From NCBI RefSeq assembly GCF_001039355.2, contig NW_019774624.1, forward strand, positions 1,003,724-1,067,723: a DNA stretch of 64,000 nt, in the 5' to 3' direction. Numbering within the stretch: position 1 is the stretch's first letter; every line of letters begins with the position of its first letter. The stretch comes from Lingula anatina (Eukaryota; Brachiopoda; Lingulata; Lingulida; Lingulidae). Both the position numbers and the translations under genes were made by a program. Under the pieces are notes generated by a model. That model saw nothing but the letters and a program-made list of their open reading frames with translations. It was not told the origin of the DNA and made no database searches. Positions 21,011 to 34,023 of this stretch are shown piece after piece.

Positions 21011-21945
21011 CGTGATTCTGAAATAAAAAGTTTGGAGTCAACATACGGTAATGTGCCATGAACTTCATACAGAAGAAATTACAATTTGTAAAATATTATT
21101 TTGTTCAAGTTTCACAACATGGGAGGTGCTTAGAACTTATAGACGTTGAAATTTAATGAAATTCTGTTATTCTGGACTGAAGTTCTTCACTAGGCCTTTT
21201 GTTACGTTTTTTCCAACGATCTCTGTGTCAGTTACTATATGGTATAACATGAGACTGTTGGTAACTGAGACCTGAGAAATACAGGTTTCTTAACTCAAGC
21301 ATTATTGTTTTAGCCCAATGTTTCAAGATAACAATCGGTATGCATTTGGCTTGGGAATTGCAACAATACTGAACGATTGGTTCTGCTTTATTGTACAGGT
21401 ACAGGGACCGAACCATCAAATTTTGGTGATGAAATGGATTTCAATTTTTACGTATTTGCATCAGTAAAATGCGGCATACTACACTAAGTACATGTGCTGC
21501 GTCTATGCGTCTTGACTTAAACATTAAAATGGTACGTACAGTGTACTTAGCAAGAGCCCTCACAGAATTGGACCGAACCAACTAGTACCAAGTGTCTACA
21601 TCAATGGGGTCTTAACTTCAATATAGAGCTTGTTTTGTATGGCCGGTTAAGTCTGGAATTAATTAAGATTAACTAGGTAGTTAAGATAGTCTGGGACAAG
21701 CCCTTGCGACTGAATTGGGCCTCCGGGACCTAACCAGAGGGTTTGGGGATGGGAGTTCATTCCATTTCCAGGCTCCAGGAAAGAAACAGTGGACAGACCA
21801 CCGTTTTCGTCTTTCTTACAAAGTGATAATAAATTTATTTATCACACACGCCCCGAAATCTTTTTCGGTATCAGTATTCTAATGAGATTGTAGATGCAGG
21901 ATACTGCTACAATGAAATTGCCCAGATACTACAAAATGTACATAC

Positions 21946-22167
21946 CGCTGTTTTCTTTTCCCTTTCCACTCAGTCTATAAAACCGGAAGTACACGAATCC
22001 AGAAACTTTTGTTACGAGCGATCTTATTGGATAGCAGTGCCTGATTAGTTCTTGCCGCTGTTGCAGAAAGAACGGTGATGATTGAAGCTGCTTCGGTTTA
22101 AACATTTATATTTGTGCTATTGTTCATTTGAATTCACGATGTTGGTCTGATTGCAGAAGGTCCTAAC
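21946..22167. promoter_or_regulatory. Shared head-to-head promoter region, zinc-finger gene and PPP2R3C
   Basis: The minus-strand gene appears to have a noncoding first exon with a donor near 21946, and PPP2R3C starts at 22168. Little space therefore separates the two start regions. An ETS-type site, ACCGGAAGT, lies at 21982-21990, a motif common in bidirectional housekeeping promoters. Transcription starts are inferred. Confidence 0.5.
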
Positions 22168-25100
22168 ATGAGCTCTACTCTCACGAATGCATTGAAGGCA
22201 TACGTGGAGAGAAAACGTGAGTATTACATTTGCAGTTCGTTTCTCACGAAGTTGGGACAGATTACGTTATTGTGTCCCACTTTTCCACTCTTGATGTTCG
22301 AATGCATAATTTAGCTCATGAAATGGGGTCTACTGCTACAAATAAGTTAAAGGCACATTAAACCTGGAGAGGAAAAGTAAGTGAACAATTGTGAACTATG
22401 TGTCATTCATATAGAACCATGAATAAAATGATAAGAAGTGACTGTTTGAAATTTAAATTTTATAAGTTGTACCTGGCTGACTTTCAGAAAAGAAGTCCAG
22501 TGCAGAATCCAAAGAAGAAGAGAAAGAGCATTTTAAGAAACTTTACACAGAATGGAAAGGCCCATCAAAATACAAACAAGACAGTTATCAAAAGATCCCC
22601 AAGTTCTATTATAAGGTTTGTTAGCAGCAGTATTTTGAGTAAATCCTGGTATTTTTTATGAAGACATGTAGATAAAAGAAAATAAATTTATCAGTCAAAT
22701 TCTGTATTTTGTTTATTTAAAATTCTCAAATTCTGTATGGTTATATCAGGCTTGATACCTGCATATTCTTAATAACTCATCTTTTTGTTTATAATTTGTA
22801 TTAGTATTTGATACTTATTTTCATTCTTTAAGGCATTATATTGGATTACAAAAAAATAAACACTCTATAATGCAATGTGCTGCATAATTTGTTGCTTGAA
22901 TATCCTGGAAATAAGATTTTATGAACAATATTTTAGGCATTGCAGTTGGGTAAATTTGATACACTGATATGTGGACATGAAGAGATAACACTGAATTGTT
23001 TCAATAAAATTGAAATCATTATTAAAGGTTAACATTTTTGTATTCATAGTTACCATCAGAAGACGAAATTTTACTCCAGAAGCTCAGGGAAGAATCTCGT
23101 GCTGTATTTCTTCAAAGGAGAAGCAGGGAGCTTCTTGACAATGATGAATTACAGGTAGGTCTGATTAACTTTCTTCCTTAAGACAGGATGAGCACAGTGA
23201 GACTAAAAACAATACTAAGTCAAACCTGTGAAGTAAATGCCCAGTAAACCATGACTTATTGGCCTTTGTTCCTTTTTTGCAGTTATAGGTTCTATTGTTA
23301 AAATGGTTTAAACCAATTTTCAATCTAGAAATTCAAAAGTGAATAGTCACACAGTACATTTTTTTTACTTTGTTTCATTTGCGAAGCTTAAAATTGTCAG
23401 TTTGCCGTTTTGGTATTTGCAACACATAGGAGCATAACTGGGGAGGGGAGGGGGGGCACTTTGCAGCACCTCACCTTATTGTATCATCTGCTTTCAGTCC
23501 AGATGCATTATGTTAAAGGGTGGGGATATCTCTGATTCAGATTTTTCCTTTGGATATGTAACACCTGCTGATGGAACAGCCTGAGTGTTGCCCACAGATG
23601 ACAGATCATCTGAGCACTTATTACTTGACTTACTCAAAATAACTGTTATAAATCTAGACTTTGTATCCTGCAGGGTCTGTGGTTCTTGCTGGACAAGCAC
23701 CATACACCCCCTATGGTGGGAGAGGAGCAGATGATCAACTTTGAAGACTACCTGAAGGTTGGAGAGCAGGCAGGACCCAAGTGCAAGTTGGTATTTTTGA
23801 GATAATGCTGGGTTTTCTCTTGGATTGCAACTTATAGACTCACTCATGGACAAACAAGTTAAATTATTATTGTTATCATTTTTAGTTAGACTTTGTATGT
23901 TGTTGTGAGCAACTTAAGATTATGCTTTGGTGCAAAGTTTTCAAGTGTCACAATTTGGCTGTTCATGTGTAGCAAATCACAACTGCAGTTAATTTCCTTT
24001 TCTTCTGAAGTAAAGAGGGTTTTCTTATCTTTATTGTATAAAATACCCCAAGCCACTATGAATCTAACACTGCAGCTAGTGTGAAAAAACATTTTAAGGG
24101 GGTCTAATGATGACATTTATTTTTGCATTTCAGGCCATTTTTCACAGCCATAGTATTTGCCAAATTGTTGCAGACAGATCCTTATGGCAGAATCTCAATA
24201 ATGCAGTTCTTCAACTATGTGATGCGGAAAGTTTGGCTGCACCAGACCAGGATAGGTCTGTCTCTGTATGATGTTGCTGGACAGGGATATCTGAAGGAAT
24301 CTGTATGTATTACTGTACAGTATTTAGTGGTATTTTCCTCTCTGAATAATGTTTTTTTCCATTGAAATATTTTAAATGTCTTCATACCAGGGGGTTGGCA
24401 TAGGATTGGTGGGTTAATGATGTGACAGACATAGAATAATGTGATGACAATCTTATGACAAGAAGACCAGTGTACATGTATTTGGGCCTGTGTAGAGAAA
24501 GGCTGTATTTGCCCAAAATTGAAACATACTGGCATCTTATAACACCAGAGGACAGAAAAACCAGAGTTTTGTCTTAGACTTATAAACCTCTTTTTAGTTG
24601 CTCTGGTTGTCTGGCATTGTTTTGTCTTATCCAGAAAGAGTGTATGTTACACACTTAATTACTTGACTTCATTTATACATGAGTTGACTTTGATTTTTTT
24701 TTCTGTTTTTAGGACCTTGAAAATTACATTTTAGAACTAATACCCACATTACCACAGGTAGGTTATTTAATACGTTTAATCTGTATTTTCACTGTTAAGT
24801 CCCACCTTCAAGAAACGGTATTATGCAATCTCCCCCTCCTTACTCCCAAAGATGAAGAGTTTTGTTAAAACTGATGGGAATTCTCAATAGTTTAAATAAT
24901 TCAAATTCATATTACAAACTGATGGATTAGTATTCATTATATTATCTGTTTGTAAAAATAGGTAAACTATAATTTTTTGTTCATTTTTCTCTAAGGAGCA
25001 TTGTTTGGTATATTATTTGCAGCTTGATGGACTTGAGAAATCCTTCTACTCATTTTATGTGTGCACTGCTGTGCGGAAATTCTTTTTCTTCTTGGATCCA

Positions 25101-27505
25101 CTGCGGACAGGAAGAGTGAAGATTCAAGATATTCTTGCCTGTAGCTTTTTAGATGATCTATTAGAGGTAATTTAGGAATGAAAGCTTTTGATAAAATAAC
25201 CATTTGCATTTAACTTGAAAGACAGGTGGAATGTTAACAAAAAGTGAATACTACAGTTATATTATGTCATGATTAAAATTATGAATTTTTTTTTAATTTA
25301 GTATTTAATATTTCCATGGAAAAAAATATTTCAATTTTTTATGTAATGTGATGGATACAAGATATCCATTCTTAATAGCATATGAATTCAATGACAAAGG
25401 AAGCGAAGCGACCACAGGGGTGATTGACTTTCATGTGCACCTGGCTTCTGGAAGATTTTTACTTCATTTTGAGTGCGACTGAATGCACAGGAAAGTTAAT
25501 CGTGTTATGGAGGCGTGTCATTCACTTAATCAGTTTTCATTCAGTGAAAGATCACACGGAGATAGATCAGTCTACCTAATTTTATTGTGAATGCATCCCT
25601 AGTTTCAGCACTGGTTGACAAGTATTATGGATTCATTCCTCCTTCCATTTTATAGTTGCGAGATGAAGAGTTATCCAAAGAGATGCAGGAGTCGAACTGG
25701 TTCTCTGCACCATCTGCTCTCAGGGTGTATGGCCAGTATCTAAATTTGGACAAGGATCACAATGGAATGCTCAGTAAGGAGGAACTGGCAAGGTAAGAAT
25801 GGGCAGGTCACACCAATCTGAAAAGTAATTTCATATATCTGTTTAAGGCTCGACTCTATTTAAACTAGCTTGAAATTAGACTTCAGTTAGTCTGCTATAT
25901 TTACCATAAAGCACTTTATCGAAATAGGTTTAAATTCAGGCACACACATCATGGAAATGTAGAGATCATTATTATGCCAGTGATGACAGTAATAGCTTTA
26001 CTTACCTACAAAATAAGGTTCAACTTCTTTCATTGTCATCCTCACCAATCTCAATCTTACCTGCTGGTTTCTTTTCTGATAGGTATGGCACAGGGACTTT
26101 GACTGATGTATTTTTAGATCGGGTCTTCCAAGAGTGCCTTACATATGATGGAGAAATGGTAAGTCATTCAAAGGTCTATGTATGGTGTTATTAATATTAA
26201 ATGATATAAACTACCTACATTACCATTTACTAAAAGTTGTCTGTTACCACTTTTTGAAAAGTAATGGTGTTTATAATGAAATTTTGTCAATGCTCACTGC
26301 TTTCTATACGTCCTAGTAGTTGAGGTGTAATTTTTTCAATTCAGGACTACAAAACATACTTAGACTTTGTGCTTGCCCTGGAAAATAGAAAAGAGCCCCA
26401 AGCATTGCAGTACCTGTTCAGGATCTTGGATGTCCAGGGAAAAGGAGAACTGATTGTTTTCTCCTTAAATTACTTCTTTAGGGTGAGTGTCGTAGGTAAA
26501 AGAAGGATGGTGCTTGTATAAAAATCTAAATCAACACAATCCATTTCAGCAAATTTATTTGCCTTATTGAACACAGGCATTCTAGTTGAGATAGATTGTA
26601 TGCCATTGGATTGGCCTTTTTTATTGTGAGCTCACTGTAATGAGATGACCTGTTGAGGTAGGTAGCATGGATAAAGATCTACCCCACTTGCCTGGAAGCA
26701 TGGTAAGTGTTGATCAAATGGAGTGGATTCAATATGTAATATCCCATCGTGATTTTATGGTCTGTGATGCTAGATAAGTAGAATTTCTTGTTACATTTTT
26801 AAAACTTTGTGTGCTGTAACATTTTATAAAATGCCTGTGAAGTATGTGCACTAACCAGAGTAGTTGGTTGAAGTTGTTCGAATAACTTGTAAATACTCAG
26901 ATTTGATGAAGCAAAATCAAGACACCTGCTTTATTTTTAGGCTATTCAAGAACAAATGAAGTTGCATGGACAAGAGCCAGTGTCTTTTCATGATGTTAAG
27001 GATGAGATCTTTGACATGGTGAAACCTGCGGATCCCCTCAAAATAACTCTGCAGGATCTTATAAACAGGTAATGGTTGTCTTTATGTGATGTAAATTAAA
27101 GTCATATGAGTTTGGTCAGACTTGGACAACTTTCAGGTTTCTTCAGGATTACATTTTTGGTTGTTCCACCAAACAATGTTGTATGTTTTATATAAACATC
27201 AAATTGTATTTAAAACTAAATGTTAGAGTTTTTAAATGAAATTCATAGTTGGGTGCTTGAAAACCTCGTTTGTAATAGGACACTTGTATTATTCTAGCTG
27301 ATGCAATTAATGGCTACCATAGTGTACATATCCCATGTAATGTCTTCCTTCACAACTCACTTTTAACTTATTCAAAAATTCATATTTTGTCTTCAGCGGA
27401 CAAGGAGATACAGTGGTCAGCATACTGATAGATTTGAATGGATTCTGGACATATGAAAATCGGGAGGTACTTGTAGCAGATACAACAGAGGAGGCTGAAA
27501 TTTAA
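22168..27505 (+). CDS. PPP2R3C: Serine/threonine phosphatase 2A regulatory subunit B'' gamma
   Basis: Clear ortholog of vertebrate PPP2R3C (G5PR), a B''-type regulatory subunit that directs the PP2A catalytic/scaffold dimer. Twelve coding exons: 22168-22216, 22488-22615, 23050-23154, 23674-23786, 24134-24302, 24713-24757, 25023-25166, 25656-25792, 26083-26158, 26345-26482, 26941-27068, 27397-27505. All junctions are GT..AG with agreeing phases, giving 446 residues against about 453 in human. Family blocks are almost unchanged: GRISIMQFFNYVMRKVWLHQ, IGLSLYDVAGQGYL, FFFLDPLRTG, WFSAPSALRVYGQYLNLDKD, VFQECLTYDGEMDYKTYLDF, LIDLNGFWTYENRE. DKDHNGMLSKEEL is an EF-hand-like loop. The first exon is short and divergent, as expected for this family's N-terminus. 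Expected in cytoplasm, nucleus and centrosome from the vertebrate protein. Intact; no oddities. Confidence 0.97.
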
Positions 27506-28240
27506 GGTCCAAGCCCTTAAATGGGAAGTAGATTTTAAAAGAATGAAGATTGAGGGAGGCTCCCCTTTGTCCAGCCATTGGCCCAGTGTTTGCTGCTCAA
27601 AGAATGAGGTTTTCTGACCAAAGAAGAGAAATTCTCATCTCAAAGGTTGCATGCCCTACATATTCCAGGTCTTGTATTGCATGCTGAAACTGTATTTTTC
27701 AGGGTTGCCGATATTGTTTCCTATAATTTTTATTGTGTTGTTCACAATTTGATAACACTTGTAATGCTAGTGAATTAATAACAAAGAATGTGTGAAATAT
27801 GCATTATTGTGTACAGTTGGCAGCCCTTATTACACAAGCAGTATACAGAGATTGTCACTGCTACATCTGCATGCAGTATCTAGTGTCTGATGTCCATGTG
27901 AATGAATTAAACATCATAGAGTTCTTGGTACTGTAATACAAAGCTGACTTGGAACTGTTAATATTGAAAATTTCTGACAAACTGTGAATGGTTAATTAGA
28001 GTTATGTTGGAGATGTTTAAAGAATTCCATGTTGAATGATTTTCTGATAGCAGACAGTTAATTTATTAATTATTTAATTAATTTATTGATGGTTATTTCA
28101 CATGCTTTTATTTGAGTGTTTAAATTTGATAAAAATTGCATGGAACTGGCTTTCATCCTGGTTTTTGTCTTGGATTGTTGATCTTGCCTGGCATGGCTTG
28201 TTTTCCTTTGGCCTTCTCTATATTTTTTTAATGCAGAGGT
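27506..28240 (+). other. PPP2R3C 3' UTR and flank
   Basis: Non-coding sequence directly after the PPP2R3C stop, presumably its 3' UTR. No single polyadenylation signal stands out. Confidence 0.5.
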
Positions 28241-29153
28241 TTATATCTTTACAAATGACAAAGGAAGATGTACCCTCTGACTATGGCTTTACGAGATGTG
28301 TTATGTGTAGTATTTTCATGCTGGCCTCCATACACTATGCCTGTATTATGTTTTCTAACTGGGGCCTCTCGTCACCCAGAATCACATTGTATTCCCTTTT
28401 GCAGAGAGGCATTGACCGATTCCTTGCTGTACCTTTGCTTGAATATAACAAAGCCGCCATTGTCGTAATGAAGTTTCACTGTAGCTTTGGACATGAGGAA
28501 GGGATCAGAAGTGCCCTTATCTTAATTACCAGTCCCTGCAGGCTCTTTTGTTCCCCTGGTGTCAAACAGCTGGCCTAGTTTCCTGAAGTCTAAGTCTCTA
28601 GTTGCTCCACCAGCAGCAATTGCTTCATTACTGAGCCCTCCCAAGTTGCTGTTATTATTTTATAAAGTAGCTGAAGATGGGGATGCTGGAGTGAAGTACC
28701 TTGCTATGGGTTTCTCGGGGTATTTGAAAACCCTACATCTCATCCCTACAACTCATCTTTGGTCTCCTTTGTTAGACTGATAGTTCTGTGCTTCCTTTAT
28801 CTTTGACATCAAATCATTGCATAATGGCTATGAAAAAAATGTCCTCTCTTTCTTCTCTTTTGGATGCCTTGTCTCTCCGCCTCCAATTATCGTTCTTCTG
28901 TGAGACGCTAATATTCTGATTAACTCTTAAAATTGTTCCTGAGACATGTTAACTGTTCTGTTGCTTCTGTTTGTGCGTTTACTAAATCAAGGTCCTGGTG
29001 AGCTCACCACTAAAGTTTTTTGCCATTACAGGTCTTTACAGAGAACTTGTTTTATATCTTTCACTGAGAAACTGGAAGAATAGTGCTGTAAGGGATGGAT
29101 TATTAGGAAAAGCTGAATTGCCTGTCAGTTCATAAAATTCTTGTAAAAAAAGA
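28241..29153 (-). pseudogene. Degraded element, minus-strand reading fragments
   Basis: The minus strand has short readable stretches (e.g. GLSNEAIAAGG and LDFRKLGQLFDTRGT near 28540-28670) between stops. They continue the direction of the gag-like remnant at 29154-30041. A 158-codon open frame on the plus strand (28102-28578) lacks features and is probably a shadow. No family assignment. Confidence 0.3.
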
Positions 29154-30041
29154 TTAAATTTTATCACAAGTGTGGTGTGTGCTTGGAGCAGGTGCTGCCT
29201 CGACATACGTGTTTAGGTCAGCCATGAGGCGATTGGCAGCTTGATTCTTTGGATGTATGTTGAGTGTGATGCTCTTGTAAAGCTGACTCGACGTAGATTG
29301 GGCCCCTTGTACCCAAATGCCTAGTCTTTCAATAGGCTGCTGAGTTGCCAGCGTGGCGGTATTGATTGAAACAGGATGAACACCTGTGGGAGTAGTTGCA
29401 GATGCAAAAGTTGCAGTAGTTGTCGGCATTCCATGTATTGCAAGTGGGTTTGGTTTGGAGGCGAAAAGTGTTTTGGGGAGCCATGGTCACAAATGCAATT
29501 TCTGTAAGAATTACACAGACTTCCCACTTGCATTTAAGGGCAGCCCTTTTCATCCAGAACCATTCGTCATAGAGACGCCAATTTGTGATTTTATTAGTAC
29601 CACCAGCGTGTACGCTGGCGGTACTCATGGTTTTAGTCCCGACCCGTCTCGTCCGGCTCCGTTGGCTCCGTTTGCNTTTTTTTTTTTTTTTTTTGCATAT
29701 TTTGAGAATTCTTGTTGATTGCATTTTATAGAGCTTGTCAAGCACAAGACTGGTGGTGGAGTCCCTTTTTTTGGGTGGGGGGTCCATACGAGTGCGCTTA
29801 CTCCAGCTGGTGGTACAATATCCGGAGGCGGTATCGCCTCTCTGATCCTCTAGTTGGTATACATTTCTAGTATATGGTTTTGGTAAACAATGAGGTTAAC
29901 TGTTTCAGATGGAAATTTCTGTGCATACACAGCCTTAAATACTCCAAAACCAACTAGCCACTGGAAGATTGAGGATGTTCTTGGGAGCATTTGTGGGGTT
30001 GCTGGGGACTGTATACTTCCTGGCAACAGTTGTGAAACCAT
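29154..30041 (-). pseudogene. DIRS/Ngaro-like retroelement gag remnant
   Basis: Readable in pieces across several frames. FQWLVGFGVFKAVYAQKFP and a YQNHILEMYTN segment lie near 29850-29970, then ITNWRLYDEWFWMKRAALKC near 29520-29590, then a low-complexity Thr/Ala stretch to 29154. The order (W..AF..F..VY, Y...I, W..YDE.F) is that of gag-like proteins in tyrosine-recombinase retrotransposons of marine invertebrates. Frame changes, a poly-A/T tract and one N at about 29676 break it. Dead copy; family call is by pattern only. Confidence 0.45.
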
Positions 30042-30692
30042 TGTCTAGAAAACATTTTTAACATTCAGTTTCTTCTGTAGTGCTGATAGTTATGATGACG
30101 GCAATCAAAAAACAAGTTTTGTTCAGGCTGTGGTTATTATATTCTATGAAGAACAATATAACTGACAGCATAAAAAAGAATAAGAATTAGAAAGTAAAAA
30201 ATCATTTAATTTGCAAGTTAACATTAATTTATCCTTATAACATTAAAACAGATGTGTTGCACATGCTCTGTTGCTTCTGTATCCAAAAGTCTTCTTTATT
30301 TGGTAATTATCTTTGGAAGGAGTTGCTGGGATTTTTTTTCCTATGGGCCTATTTCTCTAATCTTTCTGAACTTTGAATCTGTGGTTATGAAATCTTAATC
30401 TTCTCTCTTGGTGGTCACGTTTCTAATGGCTGTGCTACAATTCAAACATAAAAAACAGTAAGATCTGTTGAGTACAAACTCTGTAATGCCTGAGCAGCAG
30501 TAGGTCCTTTCTTGAAATTTACATTAAGCCCTACTCTTCTGTAACCCTTTTCCCTAAACTCAAAACTGTATGCAGCAAAGACAGACCTCACTTTGGTTTG
30601 TTTGAACTGACATCTTTATGATCTGAGTGAAAGTAATTTTGAGTTTTTTACTTTGAAATTCTGTTTCAGTGACCTTATTTTCATCAATTCAG

Positions 30693-31517
30693 TTAATTGG
30701 CAAATGTGTGAGTTGCCTCACAATCCTGGTGCCATGATAAAACCAGCCAAGTCCAGACACCCAAGCACACTCGGCTTGCTTTAGAAATTATGTGGACCAC
30801 AGCTTCAGTATCGGAGTATTTCTTTTTGTAAATCAAAACGCTGGTTTTGACTGACCTGTTCATCATGCCCCGCAAAAAAATTTTCTCTCGGACCAGAAGA
30901 CATTGTGTCAGAGCTGTGATATAATTGGGCATCTTACCCACATAGTCTTGATTTTCAGGGGTGTTAAAGAAGTAAGGGAAATAACCCATTGTAAGGGATT
31001 CATCTAGTCCAAATGTGGCTGGGAGTTTGTTGAGCGCCATGGGGAGAAAGCTGTAGGAATCTAAAACGGTAATTTTCCCCATCTTAATAGGAAGCACTTT
31101 GGCGCCTCTTAGTATCACCTCAAGGGTGATACACTGGTCCTTGAGCCATTTCAGAAGGAAAAACCTGCTGTAACCAGACATATTGTGTACCAGCAACACC
31201 GCTCCATAATGTATGATCATTTCCCCATCATTATCCTCCACGTGGTAATCATCACCTTCCTGAAATGATGGACCCCCACATTCGTAATTCATATAAAGAC
31301 TGATGGCTTCGTCCGACAGGGCCTTTCCTTCGACCATCGTGGCCCACACCCACCGTAGAGTGAGTCCTATGGTGCTCTTTATGTCCTCGTCGGTCCTCAG
31401 GGCACCATGCTGGTGGATTGGTAGCTTCCTATCATCGGCTAGTGCCGGGTCAATACCAACTGCCACACCTGCTTCCCAGGTGCCATTGAACACAGGAAGG
31501 TCAACGTTCCAAGGCAT
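30693..31517 (-). pseudogene. Polinton/Maverick-like protein-primed DNA polymerase B fragment
   Basis: Open frame of 274 codons. Its second half carries exonuclease-region blocks of virus-like protein-primed family B polymerases: LVHNMSGYSRFFLLKWL (Exo II-like), then ITVLDSYSFLPMALNKLP and FPYFFNTPENQDYVGKMP. Palm motifs (SLYP, DTD) are not in the window, so only the N-terminal exonuclease portion remains. The first ~100 codons (from MPWNVDLPVFNG) do not match this polymerase and may be foreign sequence. It belongs with 31762-32133 upstream on the same strand. Not functional. Confidence 0.6.
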
Positions 31518-31761
31518 GATTCTAAAAGCAGGACATAATTTAATTACCGATAATTACTAAAGTTTGGAATCAAATCCACACAGTTTGTCAACGGATTTGG
31601 ACATTCAGGCATTCTTCTGGACCCCCACATTTCACCGTTTATCACAAGCGACCTTTGTCATTCTTTTCCTTTTACCCTGTTTCTAACCAAAAAAACTGGT
31701 CTTCAAATATCCACTGAAAGAAATCATCAGCACAATTTGGAGCCTTAAACACATTTCCATT

Positions 31762-32133
31762 TTAGCCACATAGTTCACATGTACTGGTAGGGGTTACGTC
31801 TAAATTCAGACAGTGGGCGACCACAAGGTTATGAGTATGGACATGCAATGGTTGCGCCTCAAAATAAAGAAAAAATATGAAAGGACGTTTTGAGCCAGGT
31901 TCGATCTTCCCAATGAAATTGGCAGAAGCATTCTCATTGATGTAATGAAGCAAATTGTCTTCATCATTATCACTGATATCTTTCTCAATTTGCATGTAAC
32001 ATGAGTGACCATCCTCAACAAACTTATGACAAGCACTGCACTGGTAAGTGTTACACTTGTTTTTCTTCTCATCAATGATCGACAAATTAGGTGCACTTTT
32101 TACTGAGAAAAAAACCTTTAACAGGCAGACCAT
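31762..32133 (-). pseudogene. Polinton-like polymerase B, N-terminal fragment
   Basis: A 123-codon frame with a cysteine cluster (CNTYQCSACHKFVEDGHSC) followed by an Exo I-like block FIFFLYFEAQ. There the usual catalytic Asp of FxDFE is replaced (Leu/Tyr at that place). NLVVAHC and CELCG follow, as in Polinton-type polymerases. The missing Exo I aspartate and the gap to the next fragment at 31517 show decay. Confidence 0.55.
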
Positions 32134-32326
32134 TTACCAGTTTCTTGGGTCCATCCCTGTTCGTATCTTTCGCAAAAAGGTTACGCTTTTTATTAAATCT
32201 TATCGTATTTCCAACTTTTAATTAAAAACCTGTCTTCATTCTTGGTTACTTTTGCCACAAACAGTCCTACATACATCGTAGACCATTCTAGTGAGGAAGG
32301 TGTCAGGGACTAACGCATGGTTCTGT

Positions 32327-32776
32327 TCATCCACGTCTTTGCGAAAATCTTCCAGCGACAATGATGATTGAAAGAATGTATGGATTCTCTTGCTGCTTCA
32401 GTTTTTGTGTCAGTAACTTGTATGCCTTCAGTATTGCCTCATGACTAACAGCAGCTTTTGCCCTGGTGAAGTAAATATGTACCGAAACTGCCCAGTCGTC
32501 CATACACATATCCATATATGAGGTACTGTTTTGTGGAATCCTGCTCGTCACTTCAAGAGTGTATGCCAACTGTCGCACCCTGTAAAAGTAATAAAAAGAG
32601 AAAATTCCTGTTACAACAGATATTGTTATTATAACAGTTGGTAGGGAAATGAAAATTGAAGGGTATGACAACATAGCGAAATCTTCATCCACTGCTTGAT
32701 CTAGCCTGGAAGAATAAACTATTTTATTATTTTTCAGCAATGTAGCAGTTTTATTCGAAGTCAACGCTAAAATCAT
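32327..32776 (-). pseudogene. Unassigned frame with one membrane segment, in retroelement cluster
   Basis: A 149-codon frame with a hydrophobic helix (SLPTVIITISVVTGIFSFYY) followed by a charged tail. A neighbouring frame continues with SLEDFRKDVDEQNH near 32310-32340, so a frameshift is likely. It lies directly downstream of a truncated integrase. It could be the end of an envelope-like third ORF or an unrelated insert; I do not recognise it. Confidence 0.3.
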
Positions 32777-32785
32777 TTTCTTTAC

Positions 32786-33576
32786 TCACAATCTTAACAA
32801 AGTTTTGGGTACCCCATGCCTACATATTATTTCATCAAAAAGCAATCTTGCAATGGTAGGTGCTGTAATGCTGGGTACCGGGAACACTTCCGGCCATCCA
32901 GTTAAACTGTCCATGAATGTTACCAAATTCTTAATCCCTCGACTTGTAACTGGCAGAGATGTTATCCAGTCAAAAGACAATCTATCAAAGCTGCCTTCCA
33001 AGGGCAAAGGTAACAATGGAACCCTAAAATCTTTTGGAAGGTTTTTCTTTTTCAAGCATTCAACACAAGAACACACATAATCAACAACATCTGCAAACTG
33101 ACCTCTCCAAATATACTTCATTCTTAATGCCAAATATGTTTTTAACACCACCCTGACCAATTGTGGTATCATTGTGTAAACTAGACAAAACTTTGTACTT
33201 CAGCTTGTCTGGAATTTCAAGTTGTAAATGACCTGATTTGGTCGATTTCCTTCGTTTGGAGACATAAATATGACGTAAAAAACGTCTATCATCACGTAAT
33301 CTCCGATTTCTAACAACAAGCCTCGAGCTTCTTTGCTACTAAGTGGTAGTTCATCTGATGTCAAGTACGCAATAATTGACGCAAGGTTATATCTTCACGC
33401 TGGAGTTTTAACAATTCTTCTTTTGAAACAAATGACTGGAAATCTTGACATTTCAACAAGCAACCTGTTTTCTTTGTCTTTTCTTTAATTGCTAAAAGTA
33501 TTCCACACTTATCTGATCTTTTGTCACTCTTTTTAGAGTTAAGATGGCATCTGACGTCCGTGTTTTGTTCAAACAT
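32786..33576 (-). pseudogene. Ty3/Gypsy-type integrase remnant
   Basis: The upstream frame 33576-33361 ends EELLKLQREDITLRQLL, typical of the linker before integrase. Frame 33172-32786 has the second half of the zinc-binding domain (CSCVECLKKK) and the core beginning DRLSFDWITSLPV, TFMDSLTGWPE, FDEIICRHGVPKTL. The frame ends before the next catalytic residues. The two parts are out of frame. Same strand as the gag remnant at 34024-34600, so probably one element with most of its reverse transcriptase region lost. Confidence 0.75.
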
Positions 33577-34023
33577 GTGTCATTTGGAATCGAACTCTGC
33601 GCTGGGTCAAAAAGATTGTATAAGTCTAATTCTTCATCGTTTTCCATGTCATAAGGGCGGCGGCTAAGCGTGTTTGCATTTGCATGTATTTTCCTTTTCT
33701 GTATTCAATAGGGAGGACAAAGTCATCCATCAACACAGTCTTCCACGCAGTTGTTTTTGTGACAATAATCATTTATGGCTATCATGGTCTGTGATGACTT
33801 TGAATTTTGAATGCCTAAGGTAAATATCGAAATTTTTTATACTTTGTACATCTGCTAATCCTTTTATGTGATGGGATAATTTTTCTTGTGTCTTTTTAAA
33901 CCTCTCACGGCATAAGCAATGACTTTTTTTACCGTCTTGTATTCGTGATAAAACCTTTTATGCAAAGTGTTGTTTTCCTATTCCTCTGATATCCCGCCAA
34001 GTGTCAGCAATTAGTTTTTCTTG

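Noticed and set aside
23494-23853. 119-codon minus-strand frame
   Set aside because: It overlaps PPP2R3C exon 4 in antisense and has no features of its own.
28102-28578. 158-codon open frame on the plus strand after PPP2R3C
   Set aside because: No domain, no splice context, odd composition. The opposite strand carries transposon-like reading fragments, so it is probably a shadow.
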